NCBI GenBank assembly: GCA_023375675.1
Contig: JALQBC010000007.1
Span: 1,116,001-1,180,000, forward strand
Reading direction: 5' to 3'
Length of the DNA stretch: 64,000 nt
DNA from: Cytospora piceicola
Lineage: Eukaryota > Ascomycota > Sordariomycetes > Diaporthales > Cytosporaceae
Shown here: in pieces, positions 44,718-55,340 of the stretch
Numbering within the stretch: position 1 is the stretch's first letter
Layout: each line of letters starts with the position of its first letter
The notes under the pieces: model-generated
The model's input: the letters and a program-made list of their open reading frames with translations, nothing else
What the model was told of the DNA's origin: nothing
The model's database searches: none
Position numbers and translations under genes: made by a program

Positions 44718-46871
44718 ATGGCGCCGAATCCAGATTGGGTCCAGAAGCTGAAGCCCGCCTCTCCCCAGGGTACAGACCTTCTGGGCGAGGAGAGGGCCAA
44801 GAGCAACGTCAATGTCGACCAACTGGCCGAGTTCCTCTTCACCAAAGAAGGCCTCCAGCGGAAAGACAAGATCCTGAAAATCCTTTCCTCGGATCCCGTC
44901 TTTGACAAGTCCAAGAACTACTACCAAGGCCGCGAGGACCGCATCCTTCAGTCCCTGGCCCGAGGCAAGCGACTCGAGCAGCTGAGCCAGAAGCACAAGT
45001 GGACCGCGGATGAGTTCGACCAAGCAAACCAGCTCCTCAGCGAGGCTACGCCGCTCGGGATGCACTACAGAATGTTCATCCCTACTATCCGGGAGCAGGG
45101 CACTCCGGAACAACACAAGCTCTTCTTGGAAAAGGCGCACAAGTTTGAAATTATTGGGTGTTATGCGCAGACGGAATTGGGCCATGGATCCAACGTGAGG
45201 GGCCTGGAAACAACTGCTACCTGGAATCCCGAGGATAAGTCGTTCACGATTCATAGCCCGAGTCTGACGGCGAGCAAGTGGTGGATTGGCAGTCTGGGAA
45301 AAGTCGCCAATCATGCTGTCGTGATGGCTCAGTTGGTTATCAAGGGGAAGGCTTATGGACCACACCCTTTCATTGTGCCTGTCAGGGACTTGAAGACGCA
45401 TGAACCATTGGAGAATGTTCATGTTGGGGATATTGGGCCCAAGTTTGGTTTCAACACAGTACGTTCACTGTCCCCCTCGACTCATATAATTAACTTAAGG
45501 CGACTGACCACCTCGCAGATGGACAATGGCTTCCTCCTCCTGAACAACGTCAAGGTCCCGCATGTCAACATGCTCGCCCGCTTCTCCCGGGTCGACCCCG
45601 AGACGAGCAAATACATCCGGCCTCCCACGCCTGCTCTGGTCTACGGCACGCTCACCTACGTGCGCAGTACCATTGTCCTTGATTCCGGCTCCGTCCTGGC
45701 CCGCGGTGTCACGATAGCCACTCGCTACTGCGCCATACGAAAGCAATTTCAAGACCTTGACGCCAAGGCCTCTGATGTCGGCGAGAATCAAGTCTTGAAC
45801 TACACCATGGTGCAGTTCCGTCTTCTGCCATTGCTCGCGGCGACCTTCGCGCTGCATTTCACGGGCAGGAACATGATTTCTCTATACGAGGAGAACCAGA
45901 AGCGCCTCGCCGCGGCCGACTCACCGTCAAGCAACGACTCGAAGCGCCGCCCTGGACCGGAGGAAACTACTCCCGGAACGGACCTCCTGGCTGACCTGCA
46001 CAGCACGTCCTGCGCTCTCAAGGCCTTCTCCTCGACAGTGGCGGCCGAGGGTCTCGAGGTTTGCCGTCGCGCCTGTGGTGGTCATGGCTACAGCTCCTTC
46101 AGCGGAATCGGATCGTACTATGCAGACTACTTGCCAACTGTCACTTGGGAGGGGGATAATCACATGCTGCTTAGTCAGCAAACATCTCGTTATCTGCTCA
46201 AATCTGCCCGTGCAGTGTTGAGTGGCAAGGCGGCGAAGAATGACACGACGCGGTTCTTGAAGATCTTCCTGGAGAGGCGAGATGTTGGCGCCGCATTTGA
46301 TGTGCTGGGGTCGAACCAGGAGCTGGTCCGTGCGTTTGCTTGGCGGGTTGCGTACCTGACTTTTGATGCGCTTAAGAAGCGGGACGAGGAAAAGCAGCCC
46401 TGGAATTCCCTCCTGGTTGACTTCTACAGGCTGTCTACCGCTCACGCACAGTACATGGTCGTCAAGGCCTTCAGCGACGCTCTAGACAGCGGTGCGCTCA
46501 AGTCCGGATTGGATCCTGAGACCGTGGGCGTCATGCACACGCTCTTCAAGCTGTTCGCGCTGCACACACTCGAGAAGGAGGCATCTGAGTTTTTCTCCTC
46601 CGCGGCCACGACCATAAAGCAGATTGCTCTTACCAGGAAGCAGGTTATGAAGCTGATGGAAGAGGTGCGACCACATGCGGTGAAGCTGGTTGACTCCTGG
46701 AAGTTCCCCGACTGGCAGCTCGATTCGAGCCTGGGCAAGTATGATGGGAACGTGTACGAGGATATGTTCATGAGGACAAGCCTGAACCCCTTGAATGAGC
46801 TTGTGTTCGACTCGAACCCTAACAGTCCGGACCTGTTGAAGAAGGACAACCGGGCCAAGAGCAAGCTGTAA
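44718..46871 (+). CDS. Peroxisomal acyl-CoA oxidase
   Basis: Exons 44718-45458 and 45519-46871, 697 residues. The 60-nt intron has a GTACGT donor, a CTGAC branch and a CGCAG acceptor. Its removal gives GFNTMDNGFLLLN, the conserved family sequence. The intron has no in-frame stop and a length divisible by three, so simple ORF reading gives a 717-residue form. Visible features: the FAD/substrate motif CYAQTELGHGSNVRGLETTATW, SKWWIGSLGK, the catalytic Glu in TWEGDNHMLLSQQTSRYL, and a C-terminal SKL (PTS1). It catalyses the first, H2O2-producing step of peroxisomal fatty-acid beta-oxidation. A Ser/Pro/Arg-rich loop (about residues 390-415) interrupts the C-terminal helical domain. The enoyl-CoA hydratase 26 kb away could act downstream. 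Confidence 0.95.
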   Translation: MAPNPDWVQKLKPASPQGTDLLGEERAKSNVNVDQLAEFLFTKEGLQRKDKILKILSSDPVFDKSKNYYQGREDRILQSLARGKRLEQLSQKHKWTADEFDQANQLLSEATPLGMHYRMFIPTIREQGTPEQHKLFLEKAHKFEIIGCYAQTELGHGSNVRGLETTATWNPEDKSFTIHSPSLTASKWWIGSLGKVANHAVVMAQLVIKGKAYGPHPFIVPVRDLKTHEPLENVHVGDIGPKFGFNTVRSLSPSTHIINLRRLTTSQMDNGFLLLNNVKVPHVNMLARFSRVDPETSKYIRPPTPALVYGTLTYVRSTIVLDSGSVLARGVTIATRYCAIRKQFQDLDAKASDVGENQVLNYTMVQFRLLPLLAATFALHFTGRNMISLYEENQKRLAAADSPSSNDSKRRPGPEETTPGTDLLADLHSTSCALKAFSSTVAAEGLEVCRRACGGHGYSSFSGIGSYYADYLPTVTWEGDNHMLLSQQTSRYLLKSARAVLSGKAAKNDTTRFLKIFLERRDVGAAFDVLGSNQELVRAFAWRVAYLTFDALKKRDEEKQPWNSLLVDFYRLSTAHAQYMVVKAFSDALDSGALKSGLDPETVGVMHTLFKLFALHTLEKEASEFFSSAATTIKQIALTRKQVMKLMEEVRPHAVKLVDSWKFPDWQLDSSLGKYDGNVYEDMFMRTSLNPLNELVFDSNPNSPDLLKKDNRAKSKL

Positions 46872-47697
46872 GAAGGATCCAGTGCGCAACCCATCGGGTT
46901 CGAAGCTCTAGCAAATTCGGCATCACCTGGGCGTGTCTCCTGGTACTGGTAGTTGTTTTACCACAACACATGGGAAACTGATTTCCCTAGAACGGAACGA
47001 CTGCGATAATGTTTGTTTGTTTTCCTTGCTGTGTGTAGTGGCGTTTTCTTTTAGAGATTTCATTAGCAATTGAATGGTTTCTTCGGTGCTCAAGCAAGCT
47101 CAACATGTCAGCCTCTACAACGGCCCAGTGCTTGAAAGGGTGTATCATTCATGAAAAATAAGACAGGACCTCTGAGGCTTACAATAGACGATGTTAAGTG
47201 AGCTTCTGCACGTTAATCATTACTCAAAGCTCGCACCATTTTATGTTGCAATTACTCCCGAACAGCTAGTTGCGTGGGAATATCACTCTAGAGGGAATTC
47301 CGGCCCAGGGCAGGCCATCGCCTCCTTCAAAGTTCTTGGGCTAGTTTTGTGTCATCAAAGCTCCATCACGCAAGTATGGCTGAACCGATGGATTGGAACA
47401 TATTCTCCGACATAATAAAGTTTGAAAGTGCTAACGAAGAATCCGGAGTTTAAGCAATCCATCTGCCCTGTGGACAGTCTTCCCGTCTCCCTCGGAGATA
47501 ACACCAGCTTACCTAGGGTAGTACCGACCATGTCTTCAAATTCGGCTGGTGACAACAACGAGACCACATGCATTACGTCCCCATCAGGACTCGCAACTTT
47601 GTTGTCTACATAATTGTTCCAAATCCTCCATCTGTTTCTTTTTCTCCGGCTCACACGTGGCAAGTATCGTGCAACCCAACGGCAGAGACCTAGAACC
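46872..47697. other. Intergenic
   Basis: About 830 bp between the acyl-CoA oxidase and the broken oxidoreductase gene. ORFs here are short and without recognisable content. Confidence 0.45.
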
Positions 47698-48552
47698 ATG
47701 CATCTCATTCTCACAGGAGCAACAGGCCTCGTCGGCTCAGCCGTTCTTGACGCAATGCTGAAGATGAAAAACATCACTAAGATCTCTCTCATAAGCAGGA
47801 GACCTGTAAAAGATGGCGGAAGACGCAAGGGACCCACGACTCAACGTGAGTCTACACCGTGACTTCGAGAAGTACGATTCGGACCTCCTCGGCACCTGGG
47901 CCCCCCGCCCCCCTTAGGGGGGGCCCCCCTAAGGTAGAGGGTGCTGCCGGGTGTGTTTGCACTGGGAATTAGTCAGACTAAAGCTGATAAAGAGTGAGTG
48001 GCTATTAAGATAGGATTTGATAATAAGTGCTTGGAACATATGCTGAATTTGGATACAGTGAGTACGTCAAAATTACCAATACCTTCCCTCTCCGCGACGC
48101 AGCAGCATTCCAGGCCCTCTCTGCTCCATCTCAACACTTCAACTCCGTCTACATATCCGGCGAAGGCGCAACACATAACCCCGGCCGGATCACTCCCATG
48201 TTTGGGCGACTCAAGGGCGAGACCGAGATCGCCCTCTCCGAGATACGCAAGGCCAAACCCGAGCTTCCACGCAAGTGTCTTCCGGCCAGGTTTCGTCGAC
48301 TTTGTGCAGCACGACTCTATCAAGGGGTATGTCCCACCGCCGAGCGCGCTGAAGACTGCTGTGGATATCGTGCTCGGACTGCCAATTTGGTGGTTTGTGA
48401 AGGGGAGCTGGAGCCCGACTGAGCCGACTGGGCGGTTCATCACGGAATGGCAATGGGGAAATGGGACTGGCAGTTTTGAGGATATGGCATGGAGAAATTG
48501 GGCGATTTCCCGATTGTTGGGAATGTTGTGTTCCGGAGGCTGGCTGGATTAG
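47698..48552 (+). pseudogene. Broken NAD(P)-binding oxidoreductase/epimerase-like gene
   Basis: The gene starts normally: MHLILTGATGLVGSAVLDAML carries the Rossmann TGATGLVG. The frame shifts by one base in the AAAA run at 47808-47811, after which DPRLNVSLHRDFEKYDSDLLG can be read. A GC-rich palindromic block at 47898-47934 then interrupts the gene. Beyond it GVFALGISQTKADK appears in yet another frame, followed by a good intron (GTGAGT donor at 47994, ACAG acceptor near 48059). EYVKITNTFPLRDAAAF continues to about 48255, where an extra A in AAA shifts the frame again to SFHASVFRPGFVDFVQHDSIKGYVPP and the natural C-terminus. The family is the atypical SDRs related to Fmp52/HTATIP2. The breaks near 47.81 and 48.26 kb might be base-calling errors; the GC block is harder to explain that way. 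Confidence 0.7.
47898..47934. repeat. GC-rich palindrome inside the oxidoreductase pseudogene
   Basis: The core reads CCTTA, seven G, six C, TAAGG (47912-47934), a nearly perfect 23-nt palindrome, preceded by GGGCCCCCCGCCCC. It sits where the gene should encode a continuous linker and contains TAG and TAA. It could fold into a very stable hairpin. Confidence 0.7.
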
Positions 48553-48777
48553 ATACTTAAGTAATGTGTTCTCAATTTGATCGTGTAAGACTATATTGGT
48601 CTTTTCTTTGGGCTTTACATCCGACCTTCGACCAACCATTAGAGAACTCCAAGACATTTGGGATTATGAATAGCGAATTGCGGGCTTCGAGGCGTTGCTA
48701 GCTCCGACTCAGGGTAGGTAGTTATCAACCGGTCTTGTGATGCTCAGGGCATTGCTGGCTGATGCAGCGCCACTCAG

Positions 48778-49583
48778 CTAACGCTGTCCGCTATTTTCTG
48801 CCAGGATCAATCCCATCAAGGCAACGCCGACCTTGTCTCCAATGAAGTTGTACCCATCTGGCGTGAAATGGATGGCGTCATCCCAGTACTTCACATGAGC
48901 AGAGTCGCAGGGCATGGCGCTATGTAAGTCGTACGTATGGCTGGCCAAACTTTGTTAGCAAAGATGGGTGATAGTCAGACCCTCATACCCAGAGTACACT
49001 CCACGTACAAACCATCCTTGTTATATTCCATGATCTTCTTGTTGATGGCATTTCGCCGCTCGACCAGTCCCGGATTTCTGTGGTCAATTCTCGCCCTGGG
49101 CACGGTGATTGCGAGAACTTTGCTCCCATGTGAGAGCGGTATATCCCAGACTTGCTTGAATCTTTCGAAAATGACATCGGTCTCAATCGAGAACGCGATA
49201 TCGCTAAACACTTTATGTCAGCCCATCTCATCAAGCTCAGAAGCAAGTTGGACTTCATACTTTGTTGCACCAAGTACTATTGTCCAGTCAAACGGTTTAT
49301 TGCCCTCTTGAACTAGTTTCAATAGTCAATTAGTCAAGTATTCAATATTCATTATGCAAATAATATCCTTACAATGCTTCTCCATTCGGTCTAGAAATTT
49401 GCCTCTGGATACCAAGTCTCCTGGCACCCCATCCACAACAGTCTCGATGTCGGTACCTGGCATGACCATGTTGAGCATCTTCACGACATTGAGGGAAAAA
49501 GGATGGTACACCGCCCCTAGAGCGGAGTAGCCGGCCACCAGGGAGGCACCTAAGAAGAGGATTCGAAGCGTTTTGGGAGGCAT
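48778..49583 (-). CDS. SGNH/GDSL-type hydrolase with GASL motif (four exons)
   Basis: Exons 49583-49373, 49312-49261, 49203-49009 and 48940-48778, 206 residues. All three introns (60, 57 and 68 nt; GTAAGG, GTATGA and GTACGT donors) join in phase and rebuild family motifs. Block I is LGASLVAGYS with nucleophile Ser14. Block III is LGATNDIAF with the oxyanion Asn. Block V is DDAIHFTPDGYNF with Asp174 and His177. The expected Asp of GDSL is Ala (residue 13); Ser, Asn, Asp and His of the active site are kept, so activity is plausible. There is no signal peptide. Such proteins hydrolyse esters of lipids or sugars; the substrate is unknown. Confidence 0.85.
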
Positions 49584-50199
49584 GGTGATTTTGGGCGTGT
49601 TCCTACAATTAGTGCGATTGGTACTAGATGTCGCATAGTGCAGAGAGATGTCAACAGATCGCCGTAAAGTACTACCTTGAGTGGCTGAGTCAAACATGCA
49701 AAAACGCACTCAACCCCGCGCTCGGCAGTGCTGTAGTGGGTGCCTGAAAGAGGTGTACAGTGGTTGGTTGTAGACTGCATTGTTGCCTAAACCACTGGGC
49801 CGTCATCCTACCCTAGTACTTGGAAAGGTACGCATTTATTTAATACCTTGAAACGGATTCTGAGGTGCACACCGGTGCCTTTATATTGCCACATACCAAC
49901 AGATGAAGATGTTTTCGCAAGCGCTATAACAGTACTCATGTGAGACTTTCTGTCCATGAATTGGTATACTTTATAATTTGCGAAATCTCAGCAATGCCTA
50001 CTGTATATGCCTACCGGTCAATACATCACTGGGTTCACTAGGGAATTTATCAGAATGTGCTCGGTTCAACCACAATTTCCATTATGCCTTCATAAAGATG
50101 CTAACCTTGGAAATGACCTGCAGCCAAAACGTCTTGGCCAGACTTCCTGATGTAGCAGCCACAGCCTTGGTGGGTAGGCTCTGCGTTGCTACGAAACCT
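49584..50199. other. Intergenic
   Basis: About 615 bp between two minus-strand genes, with the promoter of the SGNH hydrolase gene. No repeat or ORF of note. Confidence 0.45.
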
Positions 50200-50745
50200 C
50201 TAGTTGGTGACCGAATGCAGGTAGCTTTCGAGTGAATCCCAGTCCTGAATGCTTGCAATCTCCACAGCCTTCTCAAAGGTTCCGTTGGGGATATGGACGG
50301 TGTGCTCGATACCCTTGGAGTCATTGTACACCAGTGTATCCGGCTCAACCACTCCCAAGCAACCCTCACCCTCCAAGTGCTTCATTTTGTTGTCGGTTGA
50401 GACCATGGTGGAGCATACAGCGGGCTCGTGGTTATGGTTGATAGAGCAACATATATCGTTCTTGGATGTGGATGCGCAGACTGGCAGAATGGTGTCACCG
50501 GAGCAGTCATCACTGGCGTGAGTGGGGAGCATGTAGGTAGAGATTCCGTTTTCGATGCAGTCAGGGCAGTCGACGTAAGTGCACCAGGGGGCATAGGCAT
50601 GACAGCAGTAGCCGGGGGCGACGTTGCTGCATTGGAAGTGGTCTCCAACGCATCCTTCCTTGGTACTGAAGTATCGGATGGTCGTGTCTATGGCCAGCGT
50701 GAGGCCGACAAGAGTCGAGAGCAGAATGGCCTTGAGAGCCTGCAT
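50200..50745 (-). CDS. Small secreted cysteine-rich protein
   Basis: 181 residues, no intron. A clear signal peptide (MQALKAILLSTLVGLTLA, cleavage expected after residue 18) is followed by 13 cysteines within residues 31-129, including two CC pairs (GYCCHA, ICCS) and a CPDC. The last 50 residues have no cysteine. The pattern suggests a disulphide-stabilised extracellular protein. I recognise no family. The odd number of cysteines leaves one unpaired unless it forms a dimer. By size, secretion and cysteine content it qualifies as a candidate effector or cell-surface protein, but nothing in the sequence proves that role. Confidence 0.75.
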   Translation of the reverse strand: MQALKAILLSTLVGLTLAIDTTIRYFSTKEGCVGDHFQCSNVAPGYCCHAYAPWCTYVDCPDCIENGISTYMLPTHASDDCSGDTILPVCASTSKNDICCSINHNHEPAVCSTMVSTDNKMKHLEGEGCLGVVEPDTLVYNDSKGIEHTVHIPNGTFEKAVEIASIQDWDSLESYLHSVTN

Positions 50746-51689
50746 GATGACTGGGTCTTTTAGGTTTTCGTATTGGATATCTTGGGGATATGACTTGAGT
50801 CGGTTGTGTTCTGACTGTAGTATATGAAGGCAGGTGGAAGTACAGGAAATGAAAATCGAAAACGGGTTTGGGCACTACAAAGGTATTTATAATCTATCTG
50901 CGTGGGGCCAAAGTGAATGGTATATACCTTGCCCTAGGGTAGAGTGAATAAAATGTGTGGACATTAGGAAGCTACTGCTTATAGTGAATATTACTCCAGT
51001 GTCTTCACCTAAGTAATACTGAACCCACGTAATATTCACAACAGACCTAGAGGCCATCGGTCCGGAAGCCTGGCCCTCGGCCGATCACAGGTCGACATCA
51101 TTCCTTAGCATATAGACTGTATAAGTGAATAATCAGGTTTAAAACCAAATGCTATATCAGGAACTGCATCGAATTTATATGGACACAGTGAATGAGTTTC
51201 GTATTGTTGTGTGAAGAGAAGACGTAGAATGAGAATTCAATATAGTATGCCCTAGTCACAAACCCTGGGAAATCATCCCCAATTACGCATGAATGGAAAG
51301 ATTGAAGACCTGAAAAGTGTGCAATACGCAGGCATACACCCCATAAATCGGGAGGGCGGATAAACCCACTCAGCCTTTGCCAGCAACCGTCTGAGATGCC
51401 GTTCTTCTCGAGAAGCAAGGCATGCTACCAATTCGGTACAGAGGCTCGTCCGAGTCCTGTATGTTTAGCGAGCTCAATGAGTTGCAAGAACCTTTCATGG
51501 ACCTTCCAAGACCTAAGCCTCTCCAGCACAGGTGAACTGGCGTTAGATGAATTGGGCCAATATCACCCCAAACCATCCACATATCACATACAGATCAGCA
51601 TAAACCTAAGTATAGGCAGTTTACGGCCGGTTTATCTTCTATATTAAGACCCTTAGCCCCATGGCAGAATACTGTAGACTTTCTCAAAA
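50746..51689. other. Intergenic
   Basis: About 940 bp, moderately AT-rich, between the promoter of the cysteine-rich gene (minus) and the hydrolase pseudogene (plus). No gene or repeat is seen. Confidence 0.45.
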
Positions 51690-52732
51690 ATGTGGGCTTC
51701 CAATGATTCCGCAATTCTCAGAGCTACTCTGAAATACACAGAGGATAGCATCAAGGCCTGCTTCGACTTCCTGGACCCATGTCCACCACACCTTAAAGAA
51801 AGCACTGTCGGTATTTCGCTCCCAGATGGCACCACCAGCCGCACCATAATCACTCGGCCAGCAAGCACCGCCGAGCTCAAGAGGTTCCCCTTCCATTGGC
51901 GGCCGCTGGATTGTCGGGGGCCTGGAACACGTGCTCATTCCTGCACGTGGGTATGCAACCCGGCTGGGTGCAATTGCCGCGTGTGCGGGCTATAAGCTCG
52001 CGCCGGAGATTACCTTCTCTGCGCCGATGCACAGCGCATGGGAGGCAACTGCTTTGCTGACACAACCTCAGGCCCTCAACTATAGCCCACTGAAGGGCGA
52101 ACATGTCGATTTCGACCCATGTTTGGGCATCGTTGGCGGTGGGGCTAGTACAGGTGCACAGATTACGACCGTCATTGCAGGAGTGTCCGCGGGGCACGCT
52201 GCAAAACAAGGAGAACTCAACCCTGGCTGATGGGTTGAACAAACTCACAGTAGCCATAAGCGGTTTGATTCTGTCTGTTCCTGTCCTGGTACACGAGACC
52301 ATACTCCCTAAAGAATACGCGCCCTTACAAACATTGAGGGTGGATAACGCGGACGCACTGATGCTTTCTACCAAGAAGCTGGAAGTCACCGAGAGAACAC
52401 TTGATCCTGATTATCATTCACCCTGATTCTCACCTCTAAATCTTAACTTGGACGCGGTTCGAGGCTACCATGCGCCCCTGCTTTACAAGCAGGCTGGCGA
52501 TTTAGACTGGCTCCGTGATGATGCTGTCGTCCACAGAAGAGTTTTGAGAAATAAGGATATTGGTGAGACCAGAGTTGATGTTCTCGATGGTGTTTACCAT
52601 GATGGATGGTCTACCTTCTCTCACCCACTCTGGAATCGCACTGATATTCTGAGGACAGTCTCCTTGAATGGAATGGCCTGGCCTGGTTCTTGGGTAAGAG
52701 ACGGGGATAAGATTCAACAGCTCCCAAACTAG
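51690..52732 (+). pseudogene. Broken alpha/beta-hydrolase (lipase/esterase) gene
   Basis: The pieces follow the order of fungal alpha/beta-hydrolase-3 esterases. Frame 1 (51690-51895) carries the N-terminal part. At TT 51896-51897 an extra base breaks the oxyanion block, after which GGRWIVGGLEHVLIP and GYKLAPE read in frame 2. GGASTGAQITTVIAG holds the nucleophile-elbow region, where the expected G-x-S-x-G reads GGAST. A second shift near 52210-52230 leads to LSVPVLVHETILPKEYAPL in frame 3. A TGA at 52424-52426 then replaces the Trp expected in YHSPWFSP. After it the same frame continues with LDAVRGYHAPLLYKQAGDLDWLRDD and DVLDGVYHDGWSTF, which contains the catalytic His. Two shifts and a stop make this a decayed gene. 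TGG to TGA is the change RIP would make. Confidence 0.75.
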
Positions 52733-53748
52733 CATCATAGTATTTGAGGGAAAGACTCCTCTAGTGTCGAAAAAACCATTGATGCATTCCATTCCTGCTG
52801 TAGAGATCACCAAGTCACGCTTTGACCAGTATTAGCCCGGATGGAGTGATGGACTCTACTTCTTAGTGCTGACCTTGCATTTATAAATTTAGATATGAAT
52901 CAAGCATATGTGGTTTGTCCAATTCTATGGAGCCAACACAGAGAGATATGATATATAATCCAGCATATTCTGCGGCTGAAGGTGGCACGGGCACTAGGAG
53001 GAAGTGGAGCCCATGTACGCCAGCTGGCACATGTTGTCTGAGGAAATCAGGCAATGACTCCATCATCTTCGTGGCATTGACTGCCTCCGGTAAGTATACA
53101 TGTAGATCCGTTACAAACGATACTCTGGTCAGCTCAACAACTGTGATGTCTCCAACCAACATGTCGTGCTTTTCTGCAGTTGGACGTGCGCCACTTCAGC
53201 TCCGTCGTGAAGTGTCCGGAATTGCTCTTCGATACGATACGCACAGGATGTTGGCAGAGGCACTTTTGCTCACCGCCATGATACAAAACACATAATCAAA
53301 AAAGACGCACAGGTGGACAACCAACAAGACTTGAGCGGCCGCGATTACCGGGAGCCTGGTTCGGGGAACACGCATGGACTCGGGGGAGCGCACTTCCAGG
53401 GTCGCCGGAGTCGGAAACGACATCGCAAAAAAACCTTCCATCAAACAATGATAGAGAACCCAACAACTCACTAGCCCACCAACGCGCCAACCAACCCTTA
53501 GCCTCAGCCACTAAGAGTAAGGGAGGGGCGATCAAGATCGAGCAGGCTGAGAATCCAAAGACTGGTGGATCTGTGTATGTGTTTACACAGTATCCTGTGT
53601 ATGGGCCAACAATGAGCATGGAGCACGTCTACCAGGAGCGGACTATTTAGCCAGGTGGTGTTGCCCCTCCGGGGAAAAGAGCCTGAGACCTGGTTAACAG
53701 AATCTACATATATTTGTTTTTGCAAGTAGTGACGGAGCAAACCTTACG
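52733..53748. other. Intergenic with ambiguous small ORFs
   Basis: About 1 kb. Open frames on both strands at 52881-53471 overlap each other and have no recognisable domain. The promoter of the aspartic protease gene should lie at the right end. Confidence 0.45.
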
Positions 53749-55340
53749 ATGTTATCTTTACTTTTGGCCGTCGTGGTTTGGCTTCCTGCCCCTACAATTG
53801 CGTCTACCTCCCCTTTATCACTCAAGAGGACACAGGCCGGCAATCCATTGCTACGAGCTGGTGTGACGGCACATCACGGAGGCTCAAACTGGAGCAACAA
53901 CAGACGGATAAAGCGACAAGACGCAGCAGTGGTAGATAACGAGGAAGACGGCACCACGTATACCATCGACCTCGACATTGGAACACCACCCCAGACTATC
54001 ACCGTCGTCCTCGACACGGGCTCCACGGAGCTTTGGGTCAATCCAACTTGCGAAACATCCGGGAGCACGGACTACTGCGAATCGTTCCCACAGTTTGACT
54101 ATACGGGGAGCTCTACTTTCAAGGACGAAGACAAGAAAAATATATTGACATACGGGAAGGGTAATGTCACGATTGAATATGTCACAGATGTGGTGAGCGT
54201 TGGCTGTGAGTGATATTTCCGCCAATCTCGATGGTGGGGATTCATGTTGACAGAATGTCGATTTTCTAGCTGTAAACATAACCAACCAGATATTTGGTCT
54301 CGGTCTCCATTCCTATGAGGTTCCCCTGGGAATTCTCGGTCTTGCACCGCCCGTTCAAGGTGACGATAGAGCACTTTACAGCTACTTCCTCGACAGCGTG
54401 GTAAATCAAGGCCTCATCGACAGCAGGACTTTCAGTCTCGACCTTCGGGACATTGACAGTCCGGATGGTAGCATCATCTTTGGCGGCATTGACACTGGGA
54501 AGTACATAGGCTCTTTGGAGAAGTGCCCCATTCTCGATCCTGAGGACACTGCTACCAAGACAGATCGATACTGGATCTATCTCACCGGCCTCGGGATGAC
54601 GCTACCAAGCGGCGAGCCGGGACTTATTTCTGATAGCAAGCTGCCTGTCATCCTGGATAGTGGTAACACATTCTCGAGGCTGCCAACTCAATTGTTCGAA
54701 AGTATCGGTGCCGCCTTTCCTGGAGCGGAGTATGATCCCGAGGAGGGTGTCTACGCGGTAAACTGCAGTGTGGTCAACGAGCCTGGCAGTATCGACTTTG
54801 GCTTCAATGACAAGGTCATCAGTGTATCTTTCAAAGACTTTATCCGGAAAGTTGCTGGTGTCGAGGAATACTGTCTGCTGGGCATGTTGCCCAATGATGG
54901 TAACCCCCCTTCCCCCACTTCCATCTTCAACCAGATCCCGCTAACATAGAGCAGAACAGGCAATCCTGGGAGACACCTTCCTCCGTGCCGCATACGTGGT
55001 CTTTGACCAGGACAACCGCAACGTCCACCTCGCTCAAGCCGCTAACTGCGGGACCAACCTCGTCGCCATCACCTCCGGCGAGGGCGCCGTTCCCTCTGTC
55101 ACCGGTGACTGTACCGCGGCAAAGCCTAGTATACCCACGACTGTCCTCACAGGGACACTGGTGGCGACTCAGGCCCCCTCGACCATCACCCATGCTCCAT
55201 CTGGTGTGTCTGCGGTGAAGAGGCCTGGGGCCAAAGGTACTGCGAATGGTACCACTGTCGTTGCGAATGTGGCGGCAAGGGAGACCGGTGTACACTTGGC
55301 TGCAGCGGGCGCTGTTGCTTTGGCAGCGTTGTTTGTCTGA
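53749..55340 (+). CDS. GPI-anchored pepsin-like aspartic protease (yapsin/OPSB type)
   Basis: Exons 53749-54205, 54270-54899 and 54955-55340, 490 residues. Intron 1 (64 nt) joins in phase to give VSVGSVNITNQIFGLGL. Intron 2 (55 nt) has a CTAAC branch and most likely uses GCAG as acceptor, giving NDEQAILGDTFLRAAYVVFD. A signal peptide (residues 1-19) and a propeptide ending at a dibasic KR (about residue 56) precede the enzyme. The two catalytic aspartates are Asp89 (VVLDTGSTELWV) and Asp282 (VILDSGNTFSRLP). The C-terminus is Thr/Ala-rich and ends in a hydrophobic tail (LAAAGAVALAALFV), typical of a GPI-anchor signal. It should sit at the plasma membrane or wall and process secreted proteins. 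Confidence 0.9.

Noticed and set aside
52881..53471. Overlapping ORFs on both strands
   Set aside because: None shows a domain, splice pattern or coding bias that would favour one strand.
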